This document shows positions 9,470 through 18,425 of a stretch of 64,000 bases of DNA, in pieces (within the stretch, counting starts at the first letter, position 1; the number at the start of each line of letters is the position of its first letter). A model generated the notes under the pieces. That model was not told the DNA's origin. It did not search any database and saw only the letters and a list, made by a program, of their open reading frames with translations. Source of the stretch: Halomicrobium salinisoli (GTDB lineage Archaea; Halobacteriota; Halobacteria; Halobacteriales; Haloarculaceae); NCBI RefSeq assembly GCF_020405185.1, contig NZ_CP084463.1, positions 2,046,001 to 2,110,000 of the forward strand, in the 5' to 3' direction. Both the position numbers and the translations under genes were made by a program.

Positions 9470-9924
9470 CGGCCCAGCCGCCGCGGCTGATCCCGGACGA
9501 CCGCGCCGTCTCGACGACGGTGTCGTACGTCATCACCGTCGGCATCGCGCTGGCGCTGGTGACCGGGCTGATCGCCGCCGGGACGACGATGGTCGAAGAT
9601 CAGAACCGCCGCACGACCCAGTCGCAGCTCCAGACGATCGGCCACCAGGTCGCCGGCACGCTCGAACTCGCCGACCGGACGGTCCGGGGCAGCGACAGCG
9701 TGACGGAGCTGAACCTGACCGTCGACCTGCCCGAGCAGGTCGTCGGGTCGGAGTACTACGTGGACGTTCAGGACGACATGGTGGCCGTCAACGCGTCCGA
9801 CGTCGGCGTCTCCATGCCGGTCGATTACAGCGTCGAGAGGAACGTGGTCGAGAGAGACGGCTACGAGGGCGGGACCCTGTACGTGACCTACGAAAGCGGC
9901 GATCTGGAGGTGAAGGATGACTGA
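9466..9924 (+). CDS. prepilin-like protein 4 of cassette A (DUF7266-like)
   Basis: 152-residue protein with the N-terminal motif DDRAVSTTVSYVITVGIALALVTGLIAAG. The DRAVS block followed by a hydrophobic helix closely resembles haloarchaeal type IV pilin leaders. The short ectodomain (LNLTVDLPEQVVGSEYYVDV) looks like a small beta domain. It overlaps both neighbours by 4 and 8 bases. The paralogue is at 21091-21543, with the same RA-VS start. Confidence 0.8.
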   Translation: MTAQPPRLIPDDRAVSTTVSYVITVGIALALVTGLIAAGTTMVEDQNRRTTQSQLQTIGHQVAGTLELADRTVRGSDSVTELNLTVDLPEQVVGSEYYVDVQDDMVAVNASDVGVSMPVDYSVERNVVERDGYEGGTLYVTYESGDLEVKDD

Positions 9925-10669
9925 CCGCGGACAGAGCAACACGCTCGGGTTCATCCTCCTCTTTAGCATCGTGCTGGCCTCGCTGGGCGTGGTCGCGACG
10001 GCCGGCGTCGACACCCTCGAGTCCGGCCGCGACGTCGCGACCAGCCAGAACGTCGAGCAGTCGTTCCGCGAACTGGCCGGGGCCGCCACGGACGTCCATC
10101 GCGAGAACGTCTCCTCGCGGACGGCCAGGATGCGCCTGGGTAACGGGCAGCTCGAAGTGGGTGAGGACACGGAGATCACCGTCGACGTCGACAGTACGGC
10201 CGACACGGAGGTCGACGAACTCTCCGTCACTCCGATCACCTACAGCATCGACGACCGCGACGTGACCTACGAGGGCACGGCCGTCGTCAGGGAGGAGGGC
10301 GGCGGATCGATCCTCGTCCGGAAGCCGGACTTCCACCTCGACGCCGACGGCGGGCTGGTCGTGGTGCCCGTGGTGCAGACGTCACAGGTCGGCGACACGG
10401 CGTCCGTCGGCGGCGGGCAGGCCGAGGTCAGGCTGCTCCGCGGCGACGCGGACGTCACCGTCGTCCGGCCGGACAGTTCGACCGACGTCACCCTCACCGT
10501 GGACCCGCCGGACAGTCGCGTCGAGGCCTGGGAGACGGCGCTCGAGTCCGCATCGGACGGTTGCAGCGTCGATTCGGACGGCACCGAGGCCTGGGCCGAG
10601 TGCCCGGTCTCCGACGACGACACCGTCATCGTCCGCCACGTCGAGGTCGAGTTCGAGTTCGGCGGCTGA
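9917..10669 (+). CDS. prepilin-like protein 5 of cassette A (DUF7289-like, short form)
   Basis: 250-residue protein starting MTDRGQSNTLGFILLFSIVLASLGVVATAG. It is followed by a beta-rich region (RMRLGNGQLEVGEDTEITV, ITYSIDDRDVTYEGTAVVREEGG) also recognisable in the first third of the four large proteins at 10806-17569 and 22349-23773. It is therefore the short member of the same family, without the solenoid domain. Last gene of the seven-gene plus-strand operon; converges with the large minus-strand gene at 10806. Confidence 0.8.
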   Translation: MTDRGQSNTLGFILLFSIVLASLGVVATAGVDTLESGRDVATSQNVEQSFRELAGAATDVHRENVSSRTARMRLGNGQLEVGEDTEITVDVDSTADTEVDELSVTPITYSIDDRDVTYEGTAVVREEGGGSILVRKPDFHLDADGGLVVVPVVQTSQVGDTASVGGGQAEVRLLRGDADVTVVRPDSSTDVTLTVDPPDSRVEAWETALESASDGCSVDSDGTEAWAECPVSDDDTVIVRHVEVEFEFGG

Positions 10670-10805
10670 GCCGGGCGAGGCTCGTCCGTCGAACTGAGAC
10701 CCGAGAATCGATCCGGGCCCGGCCTCGGTCCGGGACCTCGATGTCCCGTTCCGTCCGTGAATGGGACCGAGCGGACGAGACTGTCCGGAGTGGTCGATGC
10801 GGCGC

Positions 10806-13082
10806 TCAGTTGCTGGCCTCGACGGTCGTCGTACTCACGTGGAAGTACGCGACGGTGTCGGCGGAACGGTCGCCGCTGATGCCGTCCGAGTCGAACGGGC
10901 TGCGGGCGGCGAGTCCCTCGTCGTAGTGGATCGCCGCGTTGCTGTTGAAGCCGGTGATGTCCCCGACGACGGCGCCGTAGACCTCGGCGTAGTTCGTCAG
11001 GTAGACCTCGGCTCCGCTCCCCGCGCCGGGGCCCGCTCCGTAGATGACGCCCGTGAACACCGGATTGCCGGCTTTGAGCTCGACCGTGGCGTCGGGCTCG
11101 AGGTACACCCAGAGCTGAGACGCGTCGCCGTCCGGCGTCGACACGTTCGCCGAATTGGACTCGACGGTCATGTCCCCCTTGGTGTAGATCCTGACGTCGT
11201 TCTCGCCGGTGACCTCGATGCGGTCCTTTATCCAGACCTTGTTTTCGACGAAGATCTCGATGTCACCGTCGGAGGTGTCCAGCTCCAGCGCGGGGTCGCT
11301 GGCGGTGCCGCCGTCCGTGATCTGCAGTTCGTCCAGATCGTATCGACCCGACTCCAGTTCGCAGTCCGTCGCGTCGCACCCGTTCTCGCTCTCTATCGCA
11401 GCGATGGGCGCGTCCGAGTTGTTGTTGGTCGAGCTGATCTCCGTCTTGTTGCTGGCGATCGCCGACGACGCGGACGGTGGTACGTCGACGGTCGGAGGCG
11501 AGACGGCCGGTACCGTCGGTGGCGTCGGGTCGGTAGCCGAGGGGCCCTGTTCGGTGGTCCCGGTGATCGTGCCGCTGTTGTGGATCGCGTCCCCGGCGTG
11601 AACGTCGCCGTCCACCTCCGGCGACTGTCCGTCGGGACCGACGTGTACGTCTTCTCCCGCATAGACGTCCGCAGTCACGGTATCGGGGCCCTTCACGTAG
11701 ACGTCGCCGGTGGCGTGGACCTCGGCGTCCGGATCATGGAAGGTCACGGACTGACCGCGCAGATAGAGGTCGCCGTCGACGTAGACGTCTCCGTGCACGT
11801 GGTTGCTCGTTCCCCAGGAACTCACGTAGGTGTCGTCGCCCGCGTGGAGCGAGCCCTGTAGCTCCGAGACGTCCGTGTACACGCCGCTCGGAATGCCGCC
11901 GTGCACGTACAGGTTCCCGCCGATGCGGGCAGGTCGAAAGTCTCCGCTCGCCGCACCGCCGATCAGCAGGTCGCTCTCGAACTCGTGGCCGGAGTCGACG
12001 TGCAGGTCGTCCGTCGTCGAGAAGTTCCCGTGGAAGGTGTTCCCCGAGCCGCCACCGAGCGTGTCGACCGGACCCGAACCCGGAGTGCCGCCCGCTACAG
12101 TCCGCCCGTGGACTTCGAGCGTGTTCGTCGTGTCGATGGTGCCCGTGACGTTCAGGTCCCCGCGGATTTCGGGGTCCGAAGTGGGATCGAAGTCACCGTC
12201 GACGCCCACGTGTGCCGACTGCCCGGTGGGCGGTCCCGAGTACGGGGAGCCGCTGTAACTGTCCAGCCGGCCGAAGTTGGTGATGCCCAGATCGGACTGG
12301 GTCGAAATCGCGCCGTCGATCGTATTGCCGCTGGACGCGCTGACGTCGCCGCCGATCTCGATCGTCACTTCGTCGTTCGAGTGGTCGTACTCCGGCGTGA
12401 GTCCGACCTGGTCGTCGATGGCCTGCCCCCAGGAGCGATAGAACTCGCTCTGGATGGTGACCGTCACGTTGTAGTTCTCGACGATCGGGTTGCTCACTGC
12501 GCTGCACGACTCCGCGGGGAAGCGGGCCTGTCGGGACGCCCGCTGTAGCGACAGGTCGCCCCCGCTGGAGCGCCCCTCGACGAGGATCAGCGGCATCGAG
12601 AGCGTCGGCCGGCCGTTGCGCGACTGATACTGGAACTCGGGCGCGGAGAGAACGGTGCTGTTCGCTGCCCCGTCGCTGCGGGCGAACACGCCGCCGCCCT
12701 GGTACGCGAGGACTCTGTCGGACTGCTCGTAGACGACGCGGCCGAGATCGGCGTCGACGACGGTACAGTTGTCGTTAGAACCGTCAGTCGTATTGAGCTG
12801 TATCGTCACGTGCCCCCGGTCGCCCTGCACCGTCGCCGCTCCGTCCCCCAGGTCAGGCACCGACACCTGCTGCTGGGATCCCGTCGCCACCCGCGAGAGG
12901 TCGGCGTCCAGCTGCTGGAACGACGCCGTCGCGCCCTCCATCGCCGTGGCGCGTTCCCGCTGGTCCAGCGCCTGCGTCCCGATCAGTACCACCGACGCCG
13001 AGACGGAGATCACGATAGCGAACAGCAAGGCCACGCCGAGTACGCTGGACTGCCCCCGGTCCCACAGCTGGAAGTTCCCCAT
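10806..13082 (-). CDS. large prepilin-like protein with beta-solenoid ectodomain (copy 1)
   Basis: 758-residue protein. Residues ~8-38 (DRGQSSVLGVALLFAIVI...) form a class III-like signal and membrane helix. Residues ~40-250 match the short DUF7289-like proteins (AYQGGGVF, SEFYRSWG). Residues ~270-510 are a run of short repeats such as VHGDVYVDGDLYLRG and VYAGEDVHVG, like the polymer-forming bactofilin fold. A Pro/Thr-rich linker and a conserved C-terminal domain (TGVIYGAG, YGAVVGD, IHYDEGL, YFHVSTTTVEA) complete it. Probably displayed outside the membrane by the adjacent PilB/PilC machine. Confidence 0.78.
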   Translation of the reverse strand: MGNFQLWDRGQSSVLGVALLFAIVISVSASVVLIGTQALDQRERATAMEGATASFQQLDADLSRVATGSQQQVSVPDLGDGAATVQGDRGHVTIQLNTTDGSNDNCTVVDADLGRVVYEQSDRVLAYQGGGVFARSDGAANSTVLSAPEFQYQSRNGRPTLSMPLILVEGRSSGGDLSLQRASRQARFPAESCSAVSNPIVENYNVTVTIQSEFYRSWGQAIDDQVGLTPEYDHSNDEVTIEIGGDVSASSGNTIDGAISTQSDLGITNFGRLDSYSGSPYSGPPTGQSAHVGVDGDFDPTSDPEIRGDLNVTGTIDTTNTLEVHGRTVAGGTPGSGPVDTLGGGSGNTFHGNFSTTDDLHVDSGHEFESDLLIGGAASGDFRPARIGGNLYVHGGIPSGVYTDVSELQGSLHAGDDTYVSSWGTSNHVHGDVYVDGDLYLRGQSVTFHDPDAEVHATGDVYVKGPDTVTADVYAGEDVHVGPDGQSPEVDGDVHAGDAIHNSGTITGTTEQGPSATDPTPPTVPAVSPPTVDVPPSASSAIASNKTEISSTNNNSDAPIAAIESENGCDATDCELESGRYDLDELQITDGGTASDPALELDTSDGDIEIFVENKVWIKDRIEVTGENDVRIYTKGDMTVESNSANVSTPDGDASQLWVYLEPDATVELKAGNPVFTGVIYGAGPGAGSGAEVYLTNYAEVYGAVVGDITGFNSNAAIHYDEGLAARSPFDSDGISGDRSADTVAYFHVSTTTVEASN

Positions 13083-13102
13083 ATAGTCATTGTTTGGTCA
13101 TC

Positions 13103-13131
13103 CTATAGCGACTAATGGTTATCGGCTATTA
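13103..13131 (-). promoter_or_regulatory. conserved upstream block shared with the neighbouring paralogue
   Basis: This 29-base block begins 21 bases upstream of the copy 1 start codon. It matches 23 of 29 positions of the block at 15043-15071 upstream of copy 2, although the surrounding DNA is AT-rich and mostly unalike. It contains the core CGACTAAT followed by TTATCGGC. It may be a promoter element or operator shared by the two genes, or a remnant of their duplication. The rest of the 244-base gap (13083-13326) is AT-rich and shows no gene. Confidence 0.4.
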
Positions 13132-13326
13132 CTGATCTCGATATAGAAATGTACATATTATATCGCATTTGGAGCTTAGCAATACACACGTTGTTATATT
13201 CAACCAACTATTTTATCCATGCATTAAATAGCCATAGCGCCGTCGTACTGCCATCTGCTCGGCGATCCGCGACGGTCGCGAGGGACCGAACCCCCGCCGC
13301 GCGTGAGCGGCCCGTCGGAACTCAGG

Positions 13327-15024
13327 TCAGCTCTCCGCCTCGACCGTCGTCGTCGTGACGTGGAGGTAGGCGACGCCGTCGCCGCCCCCGCCGCCGTAAC
13401 CGCCCCCGCGGCCCGCGTCGACCAGCGCCCGGTCGTAGTGGATCGCGCGCGCCGCCTCGGCCTCGGAGACGCTGCCGAGGACCGCGCCGTAGATGTCTCC
13501 GTGCGGGTTGGAGCTGATCCGGATCTCGCCGTCGGGACCGGCGTGAACGACGCCGACGTACTGCAGTTGCGGGCCCAGCCTCGTGTGCGTGTCCGAGCGC
13601 TGGTACAGCCAGAACTGGGTCGCGTCGTCGTCGGTCGTGTCGCCGACGCGGCTCTGCTCGATGTCCGTATCGCCCTGGCTGTAGACGACGACGCGGCCGT
13701 CGCCGACGACCTCGATGGTCGACCCCGGAACGACGTTCAGACCGTCCGGCGCGGCGATCGCGATCTGTCCGCCCTCGGGCTCCAGGTAGAGCGTCCCCGA
13801 GTGATCGAAGCCCGGAACGTAGTACTCGCCCTCCGGCAGCGTGCACGACGGCGAACAGCCCCTGTTCCGGAGCTTCGTGATGTTCGACGACTCGTCGGAG
13901 TTGTTGTTCTCGCTACTGATCTCGGTGACCCTGCTGTCGATCTCGTCGTCCCTGTCCGCGACGGTCGGGATACGGGGCGCGACGCGCTCCTCGTCCCCGT
14001 AGGCGGTCCCGGCGCGGGTCGTCAGCGACCCGCCGTGGTAGATCGTCCCGGTGACCTCGGCCTGCGGCCGCAGTTCGACGTCGCCGGTCGCGTTCAGGTC
14101 GCCCCGGATCGTCCCCTCGGCCTTTAGCGTGAGGTCGCCGTCGGCGTAGACGGTCGCCTCCCCGGGCGACTGACTGGCGTAGGGCCCGTCGTCGGAGTCG
14201 TAACTGTCGAACTGCGACTGCGGGTCCAGCTGGAGCTCGCCGCTCGTCGACACCAGCGGACCGACCGGGCCGTCGCCGCCGGCCCCGGACCCGCCAGCGC
14301 TGCCGAGACGGACCGTCACCCGACGCTCGTCGTGGTCGTACTCGAGGTCGCCGTCCCCCTGGCGCTCGAAGACGGTCCCCCAGGCGCGGTAGAACTCGCT
14401 CTCGACGGTCACGGTGACGTTGCGACCGTCGGGGATCGGATTGGGGCTGGGACACGACGCCGTCGGGAACCGATCGGCCCGCCCGGCGCGCTCGAAGGCG
14501 AACTCGGTGCCCGCGGCGCTCCCGTCGACGAGCACCAGCGGCATCGAGAGCGTCGGGGTCCCACCGCGGTCCTGGTACCGGATCTCCGGCGCCGAGACCA
14601 CCCTGCTCCCGTCGGCGCCGGCCGTCCGCTCGAAGACGCCGCCGCCCTGATAGGCCAGCATGCTCCCGCCGCCCTCGTAGACGACGCGGCCGAGGTCGGC
14701 GTCGACCACTGTGCAGTTGCCGCCCGACCCGTCCGAGACGTTGATCGTCACGTGTCCGTGATTCCCCTGCACCTTCGCGTTCGTCCCGTCGAGGGTCGGC
14801 ACCGACGCGCGCCGCTGGGACCCGGTGGCCACCTGCGTGAGGCTCGCGTCCAGCTGCTGGAACGACGCGCGCACCGACTCCGTCGACGTCGCCTGCTGGC
14901 GCTGCTCCAGCGCCTGCGTCCCGACCAGAACGACGGACACCGACACCGCGATGACGATCGCGAACAGCAGTGCTACCCCCAGCACTGACGACTGGCTACG
15001 CCCTCGCTTCTCACGTCCCCCCAT
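13327..15024 (-). CDS. large prepilin-like protein with beta-solenoid ectodomain (copy 2)
   Basis: 565-residue paralogue of copies 1 and 3. The ATG at 15024 is used; a TTG at 15030 would add two residues. The N-terminus GRSQSSVLGVALLFAIVIAV is a class III-like signal helix. The middle domain has AYQGGGVFERTAG and SEFYRAWG. The solenoid is much shorter than in copy 1 (around VYADGDLTLKAEGTIRGDL). The C-terminal domain keeps GEYYVPGF, VGVVHAG, YGAVLGS, IHYDRAL and YLHVTTTTVEAES. Size variation lies almost entirely in the repeat section. Confidence 0.78.
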   Translation of the reverse strand: MGGREKRGRSQSSVLGVALLFAIVIAVSVSVVLVGTQALEQRQQATSTESVRASFQQLDASLTQVATGSQRRASVPTLDGTNAKVQGNHGHVTINVSDGSGGNCTVVDADLGRVVYEGGGSMLAYQGGGVFERTAGADGSRVVSAPEIRYQDRGGTPTLSMPLVLVDGSAAGTEFAFERAGRADRFPTASCPSPNPIPDGRNVTVTVESEFYRAWGTVFERQGDGDLEYDHDERRVTVRLGSAGGSGAGGDGPVGPLVSTSGELQLDPQSQFDSYDSDDGPYASQSPGEATVYADGDLTLKAEGTIRGDLNATGDVELRPQAEVTGTIYHGGSLTTRAGTAYGDEERVAPRIPTVADRDDEIDSRVTEISSENNNSDESSNITKLRNRGCSPSCTLPEGEYYVPGFDHSGTLYLEPEGGQIAIAAPDGLNVVPGSTIEVVGDGRVVVYSQGDTDIEQSRVGDTTDDDATQFWLYQRSDTHTRLGPQLQYVGVVHAGPDGEIRISSNPHGDIYGAVLGSVSEAEAARAIHYDRALVDAGRGGGYGGGGGDGVAYLHVTTTTVEAES

Positions 15025-15042
15025 CACCAATGATTAATCATT

Positions 15043-15071
15043 CTCTAACGACTAATTCTTATCGGCCGTTA
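15043..15071 (-). promoter_or_regulatory. conserved upstream block (partner of 13103-13131)
   Basis: This block is 19 bases upstream of the ATG at 15024 and shares the CGACTAAT and TTATCGGC cores with the block in front of copy 1. The third large gene (start 17569) does not show it; its upstream DNA instead has an AT-rich TTATTTAATTA stretch. The remaining DNA to 15259 holds no convincing gene. Confidence 0.4.
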
Positions 15072-15259
15072 TCGAAAATAGGTCCAGATATTACAGGATT
15101 AACTACTATTCGAGTTAAATACAGCTACGCTTAACTCGTGTCGGTATCGCGCCGCCAGGTATCAAGAACGTCGGACTGTGCTCCGCGAGGACAGTAACGA
15201 CCGAGTTGAACGACGTGATCGAAACGTGTGAAAGCGGCCTCGATGCCAAAACTGGCCGG

Positions 15260-17569
15260 TTACTCCGAGGTCGGGGAGACGTGTGTCGTCGTAACGTGGA
15301 GGTACCCGACGTTTGCGCTATCGTCGTCTGGACTCCGGTGGAGCGGATCCACACTCGAGAGGCGCTCGTCGTAGTGGATCACGGCATCGTTGGAGATAGA
15401 CTGTTTGGGTTGTCCGACGAGAGCGCCCTTGACCACTGTATCATCGTTCACGACCTTGATTTCCGACGCCGGTTCGGAGTCAGAGCCGGGACCATACAGG
15501 ACTCCAGTGAAGTTAGCCCCGTTGCTCAGTTCTGCTTCGTTCCCCGGTTTCATGTAGACCATGAACCGCGACGCCTCGTCGTTGCTGATGCCGATTTCGC
15601 CGCTTCCGTCGTCCATCACGTAATCGCCGGTAGTGTAGATACGGACGGATTCAGATCCCTGCACTTTGACCTCTCCCTTCAGGTGCACCTCGCCGTCGAC
15701 GTACACTTCGATCGACTCCGAATTGGCCTGAAACTCCAGCGTCCCTCCGGGTGTGAGGTGAAGGGAATCGAGATCGTACTGACCTGGCGGCACCTGGCAG
15801 GGATCAGGCTGGCATTCGTCGGAGTGACTCTCCAGAGCACTCACGTCGGTCCGACCGTTGTCGTCGTCGGTGGAGAACGTGGTACCCTTGTCGTCGATTC
15901 GCGGACCCGCGGAGTCGTACTCGGGAACGTCTGGCTCGAGGGGATCGCGCAGGTCCTCGTAGCCGAGTCCGCCGACGCTGGGACCACTCTCGTCGACGTC
16001 CCCCTCGACGTTGCTCTTTCCATGTACGGTCTCAGCGGTGACGTCTCCGCCGGTATCTGACGCCGTTTCGACGACGTCTCCGTCTACAGTCACCGTTCCA
16101 GCGGCGGTAACGTTCCCGGTAACCGTAGCGCCCGATTCGATGACCACGTCTCCCTCCGAGAGGATGTCAGCCTCGTGTGTGCCGCTGACGACGCGCACCT
16201 CGTCGCCAGCCGAGAGTACGTCGCCCTGGAAGTCGAGCGAATCCTCTATCGCGAGCTGGTCGTTTGTACTAATGTTGCCCTGTACTTCGAGGTCGTTGCG
16301 AGTGCCGCTTCCGTCGTTAGCTCCGTCGAAAGTCCCCCCGACGTAGACGTCCCCTTCGACAGTGACGTGGTCGATGTGAACGTCGTCAGAAACACCTCCG
16401 CCGACGTGGAGATCGCCTTTGATTTTCGTCTCACGGATCCTAGTGACGTCGCCGCCGACGATCACGTCGCTCTCGAACACGGGCGATCCAGGCCCGCTAT
16501 CGACAGAGAGGTCACCTCGCGTCGTGAATACGTCGTGGAAGCGAGCGTCGTTCTTGACTTTCGTCCGCTCGTGTGGATGTCCGCCGAGAATCGTTTTACC
16601 GTAGACGTCGGGCTCGTTCGTGAACTTCCCCTTCCCAGTCGCGACGACGTCGCCGTGTATCTGCGGGCTGCCGGACGAATCAATCTTGATGTCGCCGTCG
16701 ACGACAACGTCCCCGCCGTTGTTTTCCCACCGTGACCCATACCCGCCTGCACCGTAGCTGTCGATCCCTGCGCTGTTTGTGATTTTAGTCGACGACGACA
16801 TCGAGAGAGCGTTATCGATTGTCTCGTCCGAACCCGAGCTTCGTTTGATTTCTACCGTAACCTTATTCGCCGAGTGGTCGTAGCTCGGTGTCTCGCCAGT
16901 CCGTTGCTGAAATACCTCTCCCCAGGCCTGGTAAAAATCGCTCGTCACGGTAATGCTTATGATAGAACCATCCGGGATCGGATTCTCCAGTGAGCACGAA
17001 TCCCTGGGGAACTGCTCTTGTTTACCGACCCGCTCGAACGACACGTCGTTGCCCGTCGTTTTGTCGTCGATAACGACTAGCGGCAGTGACAGCGTCGGCG
17101 CGCCGCCGCGGTCCTGATACTGGATCGGCGGCGCCGAGACGACTGCGCTCTCGTCGGTTCCGGCCGTCCGCTCGAAGATGCCCCCGCCCTGGTAGGCTAG
17201 CGTCCGGTCGCCCTCCTCGTAGACCACTCGGCCGAGCGGTTCTTCGTCGACGACGGGACAGTCGTGCCCAGAGCTATCGGTGACAGTGATCGTTATCGCG
17301 CCGCGGTCGCCCTGTACCTTCGCAGTCCCACTGCCAAGGTCCGGCACCGACACCTGCTGCTGCGAGCCCGAGGCCACCTGCGCGAGGTCGGCGTCGAGCC
17401 GCTGGAACGACGTCGATGCCCCTTCCATCGACGTCGCCTGCTGGCGGTCCTCGAGGGCCTGCCCCCCTACGACGACCACGGTCACGGAGACCGCGATTAC
17501 GATGGCGAACAGCAACGTCACACCCAGGACGTGTGACTGTCCGCGCCCCCCTATTCTGGTCCACCCCAT
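15260..17569 (-). CDS. large prepilin-like protein with beta-solenoid ectodomain (copy 3)
   Basis: 769-residue paralogue, the longest of the four. It starts MGWTRIGGRGQSHVLGVTLLFAIVIAVSV (class III-like signal), then the shared domain with AYQGGGIFERTAG and SDFYQAWG. A long solenoid follows, with repeats such as GDVYVGGTF, LEVQGNIST, LDFQGDVLSAGDEV and ADILSEGDVVIESGATVTGNVTAAG. The C-terminal domain ends FTGVLYGPG, KGALVGQ, IHYDERL, YLHVTTTHV. Parts of the ectodomain have lower GC and more Lys than the neighbours, which suggests faster divergence or a different origin. Confidence 0.78.
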   Translation of the reverse strand: MGWTRIGGRGQSHVLGVTLLFAIVIAVSVTVVVVGGQALEDRQQATSMEGASTSFQRLDADLAQVASGSQQQVSVPDLGSGTAKVQGDRGAITITVTDSSGHDCPVVDEEPLGRVVYEEGDRTLAYQGGGIFERTAGTDESAVVSAPPIQYQDRGGAPTLSLPLVVIDDKTTGNDVSFERVGKQEQFPRDSCSLENPIPDGSIISITVTSDFYQAWGEVFQQRTGETPSYDHSANKVTVEIKRSSGSDETIDNALSMSSSTKITNSAGIDSYGAGGYGSRWENNGGDVVVDGDIKIDSSGSPQIHGDVVATGKGKFTNEPDVYGKTILGGHPHERTKVKNDARFHDVFTTRGDLSVDSGPGSPVFESDVIVGGDVTRIRETKIKGDLHVGGGVSDDVHIDHVTVEGDVYVGGTFDGANDGSGTRNDLEVQGNISTNDQLAIEDSLDFQGDVLSAGDEVRVVSGTHEADILSEGDVVIESGATVTGNVTAAGTVTVDGDVVETASDTGGDVTAETVHGKSNVEGDVDESGPSVGGLGYEDLRDPLEPDVPEYDSAGPRIDDKGTTFSTDDDNGRTDVSALESHSDECQPDPCQVPPGQYDLDSLHLTPGGTLEFQANSESIEVYVDGEVHLKGEVKVQGSESVRIYTTGDYVMDDGSGEIGISNDEASRFMVYMKPGNEAELSNGANFTGVLYGPGSDSEPASEIKVVNDDTVVKGALVGQPKQSISNDAVIHYDERLSSVDPLHRSPDDDSANVGYLHVTTTHVSPTSE

Positions 17570-17720
17570 CTTAGTATTATTTAATTACAGTCTGCAAACT
17601 AAGGTCTGTCGGTCGTTCACAGGAGCAGTGAGCGGAGCGATAGGTCGAAAACAGACGATTCAATCAGAGCGGTCAGGAGAGTGACACCCTCGGTCAGAAT
17701 TGCTCAGTGATCCGAGTCGA

Positions 17721-18140
17721 CTACGCCCCCCGATGTTCCATCTCAAAGACGATGACCTGTCGGCCGTCCTGTTCCGCAAACCAATGATCGAGGACATCGA
17801 CTAATCCCTGATACTCCCACTCCCCGTTCCCCGAGTCCTGATAAAAGAAGTGAACGGGGGTGCCCGAAGACACGGCATCGATTAGAACCGAGTTTCCCGG
17901 GGAAGATTCGCTTTGATCTCCGGAGAGACCTTCACCGATGTATTCAAATCTGCCCTGCGTAACGGAGTCATCATAGGGCCCGTCCTCATTAGCAAACACA
18001 AGTACATAGCGTCTGTCCTGACTGTCACGCCGTGGATTGATGCCGGATATTTGGTATCCGAAACCAGTATCGAATGCATCCTCTATCGCTTCCTTATCAT
18101 AATGGTCACCGACCGTGATCTCCTCAGGAAGTGAGCGCAT
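17721..18140 (-). CDS. orphan small protein, possible SRA-like modified-DNA-binding domain
   Basis: 139-residue cytosolic protein from the ATG at 18140; a TTG at 18164 would extend it by eight residues. The layout YVLVFANEDG...GRFEYIGEGLSGDQ...GNSVLIDAV..GTPVHFFYQD..GEWEYQGLVDVLDHW resembles, from memory, the SRA-like N-terminal domain of ScoMcrA-type HNH restriction enzymes (the YTGEG...GN..I pattern). No HNH or other nuclease motif is present. GC is clearly lower than in surrounding genes, and it lies beside a tRNA with repeat debris, suggesting transfer. Could be a stand-alone reader domain or a truncated restriction gene. Confidence 0.5.
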   Translation of the reverse strand: MRSLPEEITVGDHYDKEAIEDAFDTGFGYQISGINPRRDSQDRRYVLVFANEDGPYDDSVTQGRFEYIGEGLSGDQSESSPGNSVLIDAVSSGTPVHFFYQDSGNGEWEYQGLVDVLDHWFAEQDGRQVIVFEMEHRGA

Positions 18141-18301
18141 ATCTCCACCACTGTCCCCGGACAATATGAATTTACATGACTAGTCGGTAAGGTCAGAAAA
18201 TCTACCACCGTCATCTGATGGCAGGAAACACAGAGAAGCTATAACTCGTAGGAGACACACGAGGGCGAAGCAATCACAAGTGCCGGCGAGCGGACCTACC
18301 G

Positions 18302-18364
18302 GGATTTGAACCTCAGTTCAGCTCGCTTCGCAGTCGAGCGACAATTGACATGGTGTTCAAATCC
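18302..18364. repeat. palindrome built from tRNA T-arm sequence (A)
   Basis: Arms GGATTTGAAC (18302-18311) and GTTCAAATCC (18355-18364) are perfect 10-base inverted copies of the tRNA T-arm consensus. They enclose about 43 bases containing CTCGCTTCG. No complete tRNA can be folded around either arm. This is the leftmost of three such structures in the 18165-18661 gap, which otherwise holds no gene. Confidence 0.6.
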
Positions 18365-18425
18365 GACCCTCGACGGCGATTCTTACCGCTCGTGAATTCG
18401 ATCGCAGCAAAAGGTGGTGGACTCT

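Noticed and set aside
13149..13358. Small plus-strand ORF in the AT-rich gap between large genes
   Set aside because: Composition and lack of acidic bias do not fit haloarchaeal protein; the region looks like promoter DNA of the minus-strand genes.
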